This document shows, in pieces, positions 18,361-26,711 of a DNA stretch of 64,000 bases. The position numbers and the translations under genes were made by a program. The stretch is from positions 510,543 to 574,542 of the forward strand of contig NZ_FOMH01000001.1 in NCBI RefSeq assembly GCF_900112575.1. The letters run 5' to 3'. The stretch is from Flavobacterium phragmitis (GTDB lineage: Bacteria > Bacteroidota > Bacteroidia > Flavobacteriales > Flavobacteriaceae). The number at the start of each line of letters is the position of its first letter. Within the stretch, counting starts at the first letter, position 1. The notes beneath the pieces were generated by a model. The model had not been told where the DNA came from and did no database searches. It worked only from the letters and a program-made list of their open reading frames with translations.

Positions 18361-18756
18361 ATGCAAAAGATTACTTTATTTCTTTTTATCATATTTTCTC
18401 AAACTGTTTTCAGTGCCACTAAAATCGCTGAAACAGAAAAACTTGCTGAGACTTGTGGTTCTGAAAACAAAGATCATTATAAAGGAAAAGTTATTGTTTT
18501 GCTTAACGAAGAATCCTTAAGTCAGGCTGAATGGACAATAATGTGTTTTCAGACAGCGGGAAATGTAACCGAACTTGATTTTAAAACTTTTCATACAAGA
18601 TATACAGGAATTGGCGTTTATTACACAGATAAACGCAAAACCCAAAGAATTGGCATAGTTCCTGATATTAAAGTAAAGCCAACAATTAAAGGCATTCAGG
18701 AAGGAAAAGATGAAGTTTTAGACCGTGCTTTATTATTTATTGAAACAGGCAAATGA
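18361..18756 (+). pseudogene. Remnant of an S41 (tail-specific) peptidase
   Basis: The frame has a signal peptide (MQKITLFLFIIFSQTVFS) joined directly to the C-terminal part of an S41 protease: KGKVIVLLNEESLSQAEW contains the NExxxSxAE serine motif, and GIGVYYTDKRKTQRIGIVPD with IKGIQEGKDEVLDRA is the usual family end. Full S41 proteins have 400 or more residues. The N-terminal and PDZ regions are missing here, and about 20 residues normally found between the serine helix and the GIGVYYP strand, including the STTAG glycine turn, are also gone. The start codon is the ATG at 18361. It is probably a decayed gene rather than a working protease. Confidence 0.7.
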
Positions 18757-18776
18757 TATTTTATTAATTCAAGTTT

Positions 18777-18928
18777 GTCGTCCTGAGGAACGAAGGATCA
18801 CACTAGTTGATCGTCAGAAAAAATGGGGGTTTTCTTTGCGATACTACTTTTGAGATTCTTCGTTCCTTAAGATGATAAAAAAATACAGCGACCTTTGTCA
18901 AAGTTTTAAGCTTTGACAAAGGTTTTTC
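18777..18928. repeat. Dispersed inverted repeat (CCTGAGGAACGAAGGATC type) plus terminator-like hairpin
   Basis: GTCGTCCTGAGGAACGAAG at 18777-18795 is mirrored imperfectly by CTTCGTTCCTTAAGATGAT at 18858-18876. A clean hairpin ACCTTTGTCAAAG (18891-18903) / CTTTGACAAAGGT (18911-18923) with a T tract follows. The first element is a variant of the perfect inverted repeat at 22178-22281. The rest of the gap to the TatD gene carries ATCCGCG words (18978-19020) and no gene. Confidence 0.6.
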
Positions 18929-19076
18929 TCATTCTTAGCGTCATTTCTCAAGATGAACAATAGAGAAAAAAACGTTTTATCCGCGGTTTCACAAATTGAA
19001 TCAGTCAAATCCGCGTCCCGTAATCTCTACAAAATTGGTATTCTTTTAATATTGTCGTAATTTTGACCACTTTAAA

Positions 19077-19865
19077 ATGAAAGCCTTGAATTCAACACCC
19101 ATTATTACCGATACCCACACGCATTTATATTCTGAAGAATTTGATCAGGATCGTGACGAAATGATGCAGCGTGCTATTAACGCAGGAGTTACCCGTTTTT
19201 TTATTCCCGCAATCGATGCAGCAGCAACTCAGTCTATGTATGATTTAGAGAAAAATTATCCCGATAATGTATTCTTAATGATGGGATTGCATCCCACTTA
19301 TGTAAAAGAGAATTATCTGGAAGAATTAGCACACGTAGAAAACGAATTAGCTAAAAGAAAGTTTTATGCTGTTGGTGAAATCGGGATTGATTTGTATTGG
19401 GATAAAACACATTTAAAAGAACAGCAGATTGCTTTTAAGAAACAAATTCAGCTGGCAAAACAATATAAACTTCCAATTGTAATTCATTGCCGTGAAGCTT
19501 TTGATGAAATATTTGAAGTATTGGAAGAAGAAAAATCTGAAGATTTGTTTGGGATTTTTCATTGTTTTTCCGGAACTTTAGAACAGGCTTTGCAAGCTAT
19601 TTCCTATAATATGAAATTAGGAATTGGCGGTGTTGTTACTTTTAAGAACGGAAAAATCGATCAGTTTTTAAATCAAATCGATTTAAAACATATCGTTTTG
19701 GAGACAGATTCTCCTTATTTAGCGCCAATTCCGTATCGAGGAAAACGAAATGAAAGCAGCTATTTAGTGAATGTAATTTCAAAACTGGCAGCTATTTATG
19801 AAGTTTCTGAAGAGGAAATAGCAGCGATAACAACCCAAAATTCAAAGGACGTTTTTGGGATTTAA
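19077..19865 (+). CDS. TatD family metal-dependent hydrolase
   Basis: This 262-residue protein opens with the metal-binding DTHTHLYSEEF and has further ligands in GLHPTYV, VGEIGIDLYWD, VIHCREAFDEI, FHCFSGT and ETDSPYLAP, the complete TatD set. The family is a TIM-barrel metal-dependent nuclease/deoxyribonuclease, with proposed roles in DNA repair and D-aminoacyl-tRNA processing. Length is normal. It stands 64 bp upstream of the acyltransferase gene in the same direction and may be co-transcribed. Confidence 0.93.
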   Translation: MKALNSTPIITDTHTHLYSEEFDQDRDEMMQRAINAGVTRFFIPAIDAAATQSMYDLEKNYPDNVFLMMGLHPTYVKENYLEELAHVENELAKRKFYAVGEIGIDLYWDKTHLKEQQIAFKKQIQLAKQYKLPIVIHCREAFDEIFEVLEEEKSEDLFGIFHCFSGTLEQALQAISYNMKLGIGGVVTFKNGKIDQFLNQIDLKHIVLETDSPYLAPIPYRGKRNESSYLVNVISKLAAIYEVSEEEIAAITTQNSKDVFGI

Positions 19866-19929
19866 TCTAATCGTTACTTTAATGTAATTTTTTTTTTGTT
19901 CTTTTGCCCACTTAAAATCAATATAAATA

Positions 19930-21066
19930 ATGCAGAAATTTGATGCCATTCGACCTTTTTATGATTCTGAAATAAATGAAGCACTTCATGGTGTTGTCAA
20001 TCATCCTATGATGAAAACCATGATGAACTTTACATTTCCAGATGTAGAAGATGAGGTTTGGAAGGAACAATTAAAGAAAACACACTCTATTCGTGATTTT
20101 CAATGCAACTTTATTTATAATACGATTCAGAAGGTTTTAGAAAAAAGCTCTGAAGGCTTGACAACTTCCGGTTTTGAAAAATTAGAACCTAATACTTCTT
20201 ACTTATTTATATCGAATCACAGAGATATTCTTTTAGATACGACACTATTAAATGTATGTTTGTTTGAACATGGTTTGGTCATGACAGCATCTGCGATTGG
20301 AGATAATTTGGTTAAGAAAGCCTTTTTGGCAACTTTAGCAAAATTGAATAGAAACTTTTTAGTTTTAAGAGGATTAACGCCTCGTGAAATGCTGCAAAGT
20401 TCTAAGCTTCTTTCAGAATATATGGGACAATTACTGCTTCGTGAAAATCGTTCGGTTTGGATTGCCCAAAAAGAAGGAAGAACAAAAGACGGAAATGACG
20501 AAACTAATCCGGGAGTTTTAAAAATGATCGGAATGGCTTCTGATGAAGAAAACTTAATGGATTATTTTAAGAAATTAAAAATAGTTCCAGTTTCCATTTC
20601 ATACGAATACGACCCGACCGATGTGTTGAAAATGCCACAATTAATGGCAGAAGCCAACAATGAGGTTTACGTAAAAGATAAAAACGAAGATTTCATGAAT
20701 ATCATTAGTGGTATCATGGGAACTAAGAAAAGAATACACATTTCTGTCGGAGATGTTTTAGATACAGAAATCGATCAGATTGTAGCCGAAAATGATAATG
20801 CAAACAAGCAGGTTCTGGCATTGGCACAAACTATTGATGACGTTGTTTTGAAAAACTATCAATTATGGCCGACTAATTTTATTGCTTACGATATTTTAAA
20901 CGAAACAGACCGATTTGCTGACAAATACAAAGAAAGCGAAAAACAGCTTTTTGAGCGTCGTTTAGAAATGCGGATCGGAAGTGATAATCCTGTGACAAGA
21001 CAAGGGTTTTTGGCTATGTATGCCAATCCGGTTGTCAATAAATTAAAATACCAAGATGTCATCTAA
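19930..21066 (+). CDS. PlsC-like 1-acyl-glycerol-3-phosphate acyltransferase family protein
   Basis: This 378-residue protein has the catalytic NHRDILLDT (the NHxxxxD variant of HX4D) near residue 95 and a conserved WIAQKEGRTKDG block (equivalent to the EGTRS substrate-binding block) near residue 180. It has no clear membrane helices and is longer than PlsC. This fits the Bacteroidota subgroup of soluble or peripheral glycerol acyltransferases. It probably adds acyl chains to a lysophospholipid or ornithine-lipid precursor. Its last 11 nt overlap the start of the asparaginase gene, so the two are translated together. Confidence 0.85.
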   Translation: MQKFDAIRPFYDSEINEALHGVVNHPMMKTMMNFTFPDVEDEVWKEQLKKTHSIRDFQCNFIYNTIQKVLEKSSEGLTTSGFEKLEPNTSYLFISNHRDILLDTTLLNVCLFEHGLVMTASAIGDNLVKKAFLATLAKLNRNFLVLRGLTPREMLQSSKLLSEYMGQLLLRENRSVWIAQKEGRTKDGNDETNPGVLKMIGMASDEENLMDYFKKLKIVPVSISYEYDPTDVLKMPQLMAEANNEVYVKDKNEDFMNIISGIMGTKKRIHISVGDVLDTEIDQIVAENDNANKQVLALAQTIDDVVLKNYQLWPTNFIAYDILNETDRFADKYKESEKQLFERRLEMRIGSDNPVTRQGFLAMYANPVVNKLKYQDVI

Positions 21067-22084
21067 AGCTAAAATATTATTGATTTATACCGGAGGAACC
21101 ATCGGTATGAGCAAAGATTTTGAAACGGGAGCGCTTAAAGCCTTTAATTTTGGTAAATTACTACAGAAGATTCCAGAAATCAAACAATTGGATTGTGAAA
21201 TCGAATCCATTTCATTTGAACATCCAATTGATTCTTCGAATATGAATCCTCAAATGTGGGCAAAAATTGCCACAATTATTGAGGAAAACTACACATCTTT
21301 TGACGGATTTGTGGTTTTGCACGGATCAGATACGATGTCGTATTCAGCTTCAGCATTAAGTTTTATGCTGGAAAATTTGTCAAAACCAGTGGTCTTTACA
21401 GGTTCGCAATTGCCAATTGGTGATTTGCGCACCGATGCAAAAGAAAATCTTATTACAGCAATTCAGATTGCATCACTTCAGGAAAATGGAAAGCCGGTTA
21501 TTACAGAAGTTTGCTTGTATTTTGAATACAAATTATACCGAGGCAACCGAACTTCAAAAGTAAATGCCGAACATTTTAAAGCTTTTACAGCGCCAAATTA
21601 TCCAGAATTGGTAGAATCTGGAGTGCATTTAAAATTGAACAAACATTTATTTCTTCCCATAAACAAAGATGCAAAATTGATTGTCCATAAAAATTTAGAC
21701 AATCATGTTGCCATTATCAAAATGTTTCCGGGAATGAGCGAAATTGTTTTGGCTTCAATCTTGGCAACTAGTGGTTTAAGAGGAATCATACTCGAAACCT
21801 ACGGTTCAGGAAACGCTCCAACTGAAGATTGGTTTTTAAACTTAATTGAAAAAGCCATCAAATCAGGAATGTATATCGTAAACGTAACCCAATGTTCAGG
21901 CGGAAGCGTAAATATGGGACAATATGAAACGAGTACCGCTTTAAAATCGCTTGGAGTGATTTCAGGAAAAGACATTACGACAGAAGCAGCAATTACAAAA
22001 TTAATGTACTTGCTTGGACATAAGATTCCGCAAAACGAGTTTAAAGATATTTTTGAAACAGCACTTAGAGGAGAGATTTCATAG
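21056..22084 (+). CDS. Type I L-asparaginase
   Basis: This 342-residue protein carries the first catalytic threonine motif YTGGTIGMSKD near its N-terminus and the second, FVVLHGSDTMSYSASALSF, near residue 90. Lys and Asp of the catalytic set are in SQLPIGDLRTDAKEN. It hydrolyses asparagine to aspartate and ammonia. No signal peptide is present, matching cytoplasmic type I enzymes. The ATG at 21056 lies inside the acyltransferase gene. A terminator follows 20 bp after the stop. Confidence 0.93.
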   Translation: MSSKAKILLIYTGGTIGMSKDFETGALKAFNFGKLLQKIPEIKQLDCEIESISFEHPIDSSNMNPQMWAKIATIIEENYTSFDGFVVLHGSDTMSYSASALSFMLENLSKPVVFTGSQLPIGDLRTDAKENLITAIQIASLQENGKPVITEVCLYFEYKLYRGNRTSKVNAEHFKAFTAPNYPELVESGVHLKLNKHLFLPINKDAKLIVHKNLDNHVAIIKMFPGMSEIVLASILATSGLRGIILETYGSGNAPTEDWFLNLIEKAIKSGMYIVNVTQCSGGSVNMGQYETSTALKSLGVISGKDITTEAAITKLMYLLGHKIPQNEFKDIFETALRGEIS

Positions 22085-22103
22085 TTTCAAAATTCTAATA
22101 TTT

Positions 22104-22150
22104 AAAATCCCAAATTCCATACTTTAGTTTTGGAATTTGGGATTTTTTTT
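22104..22150 (+). terminator. Intrinsic terminator after the asparaginase gene
   Basis: AAAATCCCAAATTCCA (22104-22119) pairs perfectly with TGGAATTTGGGATTTT (22131-22146), loop 11 nt, followed by further T residues. It uses the same GGAATTTGGGATTTT word as the RND-operon terminator at 7997. Confidence 0.85.
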
Positions 22151-22177
22151 ATTGAGAATTTAGTTTAACCGTTCCAG

Positions 22178-22281
22178 TTTGTCATTTCGAGGAACGAGAA
22201 ATCACACAAGAAACTCCGCAAAGTATGTCGCCAATTTTTGTAGAATCCCGCGTGTGATTTCTCGTTCCTCGAAATGACAAA
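22178..22281. repeat. Perfect 30-bp inverted repeat with 44-bp spacer
   Basis: The arm at 22178-22207 (TTTGTCATTTCGAGGAACG, then AGAAATCACAC) is repeated exactly in reverse complement at 22252-22281. It lies between the converging asparaginase and MFS genes. A degenerate relative is at 18777-18876. It is probably a dispersed REP-like or miniature mobile element. No reading frame crosses it convincingly. Confidence 0.8.
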
Positions 22282-22299
22282 ATTGTGGATAATTGAAAT

Positions 22300-23544
22300 T
22301 TAATTTTTGGAATTTTGATATGGAACCGGACAAGTTTCCAAATCTTCTTCCGTTGATTTATGTTTTTTATAATATACGTACACAATCACAGAAAGAATAC
22401 AGATAATACCCTGAAGCGCAACAGTAGTTCTAACGCCAAGCGAATGAGAAACATAACCAATAATTAAACTTCCCACAGGAATCATTCCTTGATACGCCAT
22501 CATAAAATAACTGATACTTCTAGAACGCATGCTCACAATACTGTGTGTCTGAATATAAATATTGATAGATGAAGTTTGTCCCATCATTCCGATGCCGCTT
22601 AAAGTCATACAGATCAAGGCGATGGTAATGCTGTTTGAAACGGCTAATATGATTACGCTGAAACCAAGAAGCAAACTCGCTGCAATCATCAATTTACCCA
22701 TATTTTCAGCCGATTTTAGATTGGCTAAATAAACAGCAGATAAAACAGAACCAATTCCGGCAGCACTTTCAAACCAGCTGAAAGTTTCGGCGTTTCCACT
22801 AAAAATATCTTTGGCAAAAACGGGCATTAAAGTATTAAAAGAAATTACGAACAAACTGCTGCAGGTTAACATTAAAAGCATTCTCGCCATCTCGGTTTCT
22901 TTTTTCACATAATCCAAACCTTCAATAAGATCATCCAGCATATTCAATTTATTTTCGGCTTTAATATGCGGTGTGATTTTCATTAGCAATAACGAAATCA
23001 AAACAGGAATATAACTAATGAAGTTCCCAATAAAACAGATATCTTCTCCATATTGATGCAGAATAATTCCCGCAAGCGCAGGTCCCGCAATTCTGGCAAA
23101 GTTGTTCATTGTTGAATTAAGCGCAACGGCGTTGGGAAGATCTTCTTTATTATCGACAATATCAATCATCATGGTTTGACGGCAGGTCATATCAAAAGCG
23201 TTGATGATTCCCTGAATTAAACTTAATGCCAAGATGAAGTTGATGTTGTATATTTTTAGGTAAATCAGCAGAGCTAAAGTTCCTGCCTGAAGCATGGCAA
23301 GAGATTGCAGAAATAATAATGTTTTATGTCTATCATAACGACCAATTATGGTTCCTGCAAGAGGCGCTAAAAATAAAGACGGAATCATACTTAGAAAAGT
23401 TGCCAATCCCAATAAAAAAACAGATCCTGTAATACTGTAAACCATCCAGCTCACGGCAGTTTTCTGCATCCAGGTACCAATAACGGAAACAGATTGTCCG
23501 TAAAAGAACAACTTGAAATTTTTAGATTTTAAGGCTTTAAACAT
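22300..23544 (-). CDS. MFS transporter (DHA3-like exporter)
   Basis: This 414-residue protein has about 12 membrane helices starting FFYGQSVSVIGTWMQKTAVSW, the typical first helix of DHA3/enterobactin-exporter-type MFS proteins. GTIIGRYDRHKTLLF is motif A and RIAGPALAGIIL is a motif-C-like stretch. The family exports drugs, siderophores or peptides. It is transcribed away from a LysR gene, with a 91-bp gap that probably holds a shared operator. The substrate is not evident. Confidence 0.88.
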   Translation of the reverse strand: MFKALKSKNFKLFFYGQSVSVIGTWMQKTAVSWMVYSITGSVFLLGLATFLSMIPSLFLAPLAGTIIGRYDRHKTLLFLQSLAMLQAGTLALLIYLKIYNINFILALSLIQGIINAFDMTCRQTMMIDIVDNKEDLPNAVALNSTMNNFARIAGPALAGIILHQYGEDICFIGNFISYIPVLISLLLMKITPHIKAENKLNMLDDLIEGLDYVKKETEMARMLLMLTCSSLFVISFNTLMPVFAKDIFSGNAETFSWFESAAGIGSVLSAVYLANLKSAENMGKLMIAASLLLGFSVIILAVSNSITIALICMTLSGIGMMGQTSSINIYIQTHSIVSMRSRSISYFMMAYQGMIPVGSLIIGYVSHSLGVRTTVALQGIICILSVIVYVYYKKHKSTEEDLETCPVPYQNSKN

Positions 23545-23635
23545 GATCTTAAATTATTTGATACAAAGTTCGGGATTATGATTTCATTAGAAAAATTAAT
23601 AATTTTACTTATAATGAGTAGTAAAACTTATCAAT

Positions 23636-24517
23636 ATGGAAATCTATCAACTGCAATATTTTATTAAAACGGCTGAGGTACTTCATTTTACCAAAGCAGC
23701 AGAATTGTGTTTTGTGACGCAATCTGGGCTTTCGCAGCAAATAAAAAAACTGGAAGAAGAACTCGGTTTGCCTTTGTTTAAGCGAATCGGAAAAAAAGTA
23801 CAGCTTACAGAAGCAGGTTCTGTTTTTTTAATTCATGCCAAAAAAGTGGTAGAAAATGTAGAAAACGGAAAACAGGCAATCGAAGATTTGAACGAAATGA
23901 TTGGCGGCGAATTGCGAATAGGCGTAACCTACATTTTCGGATTATTGGTGTTGCCTGTTGTGAATGCTTTCGCTAAAAGATACCAGAATCTAAGAATCAT
24001 AGTAGATTATGGTACAACCGAATCCTTAGAACAAAAATTGATTAATAATGAATTAGATTTAGTATTAGTGATTTCATCGCATGAAATTGGGCCTCCAATT
24101 CAAAAAGTGCCTTTGTTTACGTCAAATATGGTAATGGCGGTTGCAAAAACACATCCTTTGGCTTCTTTAGAAAAAATACCTTTTAAAAAAATAGAAGAAG
24201 TTCCGTTGATTCTACCAGGAAAAGGATCGAATTCCAGAGAATATGTAGAAATATTGTTTGTAAAACATCACATGAAACCGAAAATTTCGATAGAATTAAA
24301 TTCGATTAATGCTTTATTGCAAATGGTAGAAAACAGCGACTGGGCAACTATTGTAGCTGAAAAAGCATTAAAAGGCTGGGAACATAGTCTAAAAGCTATT
24401 CAGATTACGGGCGTTGTCACTAAACGAGAATCTTTTATGCTTACGATTGGAAGCTATCAAAAGAAAGCCGTAAAGTTGTTTATGGAAGAATTTAGCAAAA
24501 GTATCAACGAATCTTAA
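23636..24517 (+). CDS. LysR family transcriptional regulator
   Basis: This 293-residue protein has the N-terminal winged HTH (MEIYQLQYFIKTAEVLHFTK, then AAELCFVTQSGLSQQIKKLE) and a periplasmic-binding-protein-like effector domain from about residue 90 (GELRIGVTYIFGLLVLPVV). The closest family pattern is CynR/OxyR-like activators. It is divergent from the MFS exporter at 23544, and the usual model for such pairs is that LysR activates the transporter when an effector is present. The effector is unknown. Confidence 0.92.
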   Translation: MEIYQLQYFIKTAEVLHFTKAAELCFVTQSGLSQQIKKLEEELGLPLFKRIGKKVQLTEAGSVFLIHAKKVVENVENGKQAIEDLNEMIGGELRIGVTYIFGLLVLPVVNAFAKRYQNLRIIVDYGTTESLEQKLINNELDLVLVISSHEIGPPIQKVPLFTSNMVMAVAKTHPLASLEKIPFKKIEEVPLILPGKGSNSREYVEILFVKHHMKPKISIELNSINALLQMVENSDWATIVAEKALKGWEHSLKAIQITGVVTKRESFMLTIGSYQKKAVKLFMEEFSKSINES

Positions 24518-24570
24518 AAATTTACGTTGTATAACTCAATTTTTTTTGAGTTCTTTGCAAACCAAAATAA

Positions 24571-24657
24571 AGAAAGGTGTCCGAGTGGTTTAAGGAGCTA
24601 GCCTGGAAAGCTAGTATATGGGTAACTGTATCGAGGGTTCGAATCCCTTCCTTTCTG
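24571..24657 (+). tRNA. tRNA-Ser (anticodon GGA)
   Basis: The acceptor arm AGAAAGG (24571-24577) pairs with CCTTTCT (24650-24656), followed by discriminator G; CCA is not encoded. The anticodon stem CTAGC/GCTAG encloses a loop with GGA at 24605-24607. The variable arm is long (TATATGGGTAACTGTATC region) as in class II serine tRNAs, and the T arm contains GGTTCGAATCC. TTCTTTG at 24551-24557 is a -7-like box upstream. Confidence 0.97.
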
Positions 24658-24745
24658 CGAATTTTAAGTAACCTGTGAATTAATTTTTGCAGGTTTTTTT
24701 TTATCACTTAAGAATATAAGGAAACGGAATTACGGAAAACTGTAA

Positions 24746-24780
24746 AAAATAGGGAGATTTGAATAAAATCTCCCTATTTT
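24746..24780 (+). terminator. Strong hairpin terminator between tRNA-Ser and the Fic gene
   Basis: AAAATAGGGAGATTT (24746-24760) pairs perfectly with AAATCTCCCTATTTT (24766-24780) around a 5-nt loop, followed by T-rich sequence. It lies 5 nt before the TATATTTG -7 box (24785-24792) of the Fic gene, so it closes the tRNA transcript and insulates the next one. Confidence 0.8.
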
Positions 24781-24812
24781 TATTTATATTTGTTTTTGTA
24801 AAATTGTTCATT

Positions 24813-26120
24813 ATGATCGAAAATGCCCCAAAAGTGCACTTCACTACAAAGATATTTGCATTGGTAAATAAACCAGATATGGTTTTGAAAATCAAGGAGA
24901 TTAATAATGAGTATTTGTACTGGGATAAACTGAAATATAAAAAAGTTCCAGATTTAGAACCAGAACAATTATGGTCTGCCGTAAAGATGGCTCGTGCAGT
25001 AAATTATAAAAACATAAATTTTGATAAATATCAATTTAATTATGTGACTACAGATTATATTCAAAAAATTCTTCATTATTTTGATATGCATATTGGCGGT
25101 TATATGGGAGCTAAAAATGTTGTTCCAAATGCTGATAAGACAAGATATTTAGTAAGTGCTATTATGGAAGAAGCAATTTCGAGCAGTCAGATAGAAGGAG
25201 CTAATACTACACGTAAAAAGGCGAAAGAAATGCTTCGTAAAGAAGTAAAGCCAAAAACAAAGTCGGAACAAATGATTGTAAATAATTATTTTACAATCAA
25301 ACATATTACCCAGAATCGCAACGATGAATTAACACCTGAGAAGTTATTATATATTCATGGTTTAATATCTTGCGATACTTTAGAAGATAAAAAAGAAGAA
25401 GGAGCTTTCAGAACATCTGATGATGTTCATGTGGTGAATCATGTTGATGGAGAAGTGGTTCATACACCACCCAGTAATAATGAATTGGAAAGTTTGATTA
25501 AAGATTTATGTGATTTTTTTAATACTGATACAAAAGAAACATTTATTCATCCAATTCTAAAAGCTATCGTAATTCACTTTATGATAGGATATATACATCC
25601 TTTTACTGATGGAAACGGAAGAACTGCACGTGCTTTATTTTACTGGTATTTATTAAAAAAAGGCTATTGGTTAACAGAATATTTATCTATTTCGAAAATT
25701 ATTCAGGATAGTAAAACTCAATATGAAAAAGCTTATTTATATACCGAAGCCGATGCTAATGATTTGACTTATTTTATGACATATCATTTAAAAGTAATGG
25801 ATAAATCTTTTGAAGCTTTGAAAGAATATATTCAGCTAAAGCAAAAAGAAAATTTACAAATTGCAAGTTTCATTAGAATTCCCAATGTTAATGAGCGTCA
25901 GGCACAATTGTTGAAAATCATTTTTGACGAACCTGAAAGTATATTTACAGTAAAAGAAGTAGAAAATCGTTTTCAAGTATCAAAATATACAGCAAGAACA
26001 GACTTGAATATGTTGGTAGAAATGAAATTTTTAGAAGTGATTCAAGTAAACAAGATTAAACAGAATTTTGTACGCTCAGAAAATTTTGATTCCTTATTGG
26101 CAAAATATAAAATCAAATAA
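24813..26120 (+). CDS. Fic family protein (AMP-transferase) with C-terminal winged helix
   Basis: The ATG at 24813 follows a TATATTTG -7 box by 20 nt; a frame from a TTG at 24759 would start inside the terminator hairpin. The 435-residue protein has the catalytic motif HPFTDGNGRTAR at about residue 262 and the N-terminal inhibitory-helix motif S125-Q-I-E128-G (pattern S/TxxxE), so it is an autoinhibited class II Fic enzyme that should transfer AMP to a hydroxyl of a target protein. Residues 360-430 look like a winged helix (VKEVENRFQVSKYTARTDLN). The target is unknown. It stands alone, without an antitoxin gene in its operon. Confidence 0.92.
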   Translation: MIENAPKVHFTTKIFALVNKPDMVLKIKEINNEYLYWDKLKYKKVPDLEPEQLWSAVKMARAVNYKNINFDKYQFNYVTTDYIQKILHYFDMHIGGYMGAKNVVPNADKTRYLVSAIMEEAISSSQIEGANTTRKKAKEMLRKEVKPKTKSEQMIVNNYFTIKHITQNRNDELTPEKLLYIHGLISCDTLEDKKEEGAFRTSDDVHVVNHVDGEVVHTPPSNNELESLIKDLCDFFNTDTKETFIHPILKAIVIHFMIGYIHPFTDGNGRTARALFYWYLLKKGYWLTEYLSISKIIQDSKTQYEKAYLYTEADANDLTYFMTYHLKVMDKSFEALKEYIQLKQKENLQIASFIRIPNVNERQAQLLKIIFDEPESIFTVKEVENRFQVSKYTARTDLNMLVEMKFLEVIQVNKIKQNFVRSENFDSLLAKYKIK

Positions 26121-26151
26121 ACCTTGCATTTTGTTTGATGTAACTAAATAA

Positions 26152-26183
26152 AAAAAGAGATTTCAAACCTGAAATCTCTTTTT
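26152..26183. terminator. Bidirectional terminator between converging genes
   Basis: AAAAAGAGATTTC (26152-26164) and GAAATCTCTTTTT (26171-26183) form a perfect 13-bp stem with a 6-nt loop and A/T tails on both sides, between the Fic gene and the leftward XRE gene. Confidence 0.85.
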
Positions 26184-26203
26184 ACAATATTTTATAAAAG
26201 CTT

Positions 26204-26557
26204 TTATTTCTTATCCAACAACTTCTCCAAATACTCATTTTTATCCTTTTCAGCCTGAATCAAACGCTCATAGAGTTTTTTGTTTTCCTCATAAACTTCG
26301 ACCAATTTATCTAAAGGATTGAATGAATAATTATTAGATTGTGGAGCAATAACACTTCCACTAATTTCATTATCGTAAATATTATTAAAATAATTAATTA
26401 CGGCTTCTTCCGAAAAGTTTTTAATGGCTTCAACGGTCATTCCAAGTGCTTTTGCTAATTCTTTTAATTTTTCTTCGTCTATGTTTTCGCTGTTTTCCAT
26501 GGCTGAAATCGCCTGTTGATTTGTACCTAAAGCTTGTGCAAGAGCTTCTTGTTTCAT
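26204..26557 (-). CDS. XRE-type HTH regulator with apparent N-terminal frameshift
   Basis: The open frame from the internal Met at 26557 gives 117 residues: most of a helix-turn-helix (KQEALAQALGTNQQAISAMEN), the EAIKNFSEEAVINYF segment and a coiled C-terminus (YERLIQAEKDKNEYLEKLL). Upstream, the same frame also encodes HIGRKISRIRELKD, the normal first helix of this family, but reaches a stop with no start codon. A good ATG (26624-26622), preceded by TACCTTTG, encodes MSTTSKP in a frame shifted by one nucleotide. The natural gene is therefore 26204-26624 with a 1-nt insertion (or sequencing error). If real, only a truncated protein could be made. Confidence 0.7.
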   Translation of the reverse strand: MKQEALAQALGTNQQAISAMENSENIDEEKLKELAKALGMTVEAIKNFSEEAVINYFNNIYDNEISGSVIAPQSNNYSFNPLDKLVEVYEENKKLYERLIQAEKDKNEYLEKLLDKK

Positions 26558-26711
26558 GTCTTTCAGCTCACGAATACGGCTGATTTTTCGCCCTATATGA
26601 TAATGGTTTGGATGTTGTGCTCATAAACCAAAGGTATTTAAAAAAAATTGAGAAAAATAAATTTTAGTAAAAAACAGCTTTAATCTTGTAAGATACTGTT
26701 TACTTTTTATC

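Noticed and set aside
24813..26557. Fic and XRE genes as a toxin-antitoxin pair
   Set aside because: They are convergent and separated by a bidirectional terminator, so they are not co-expressed.
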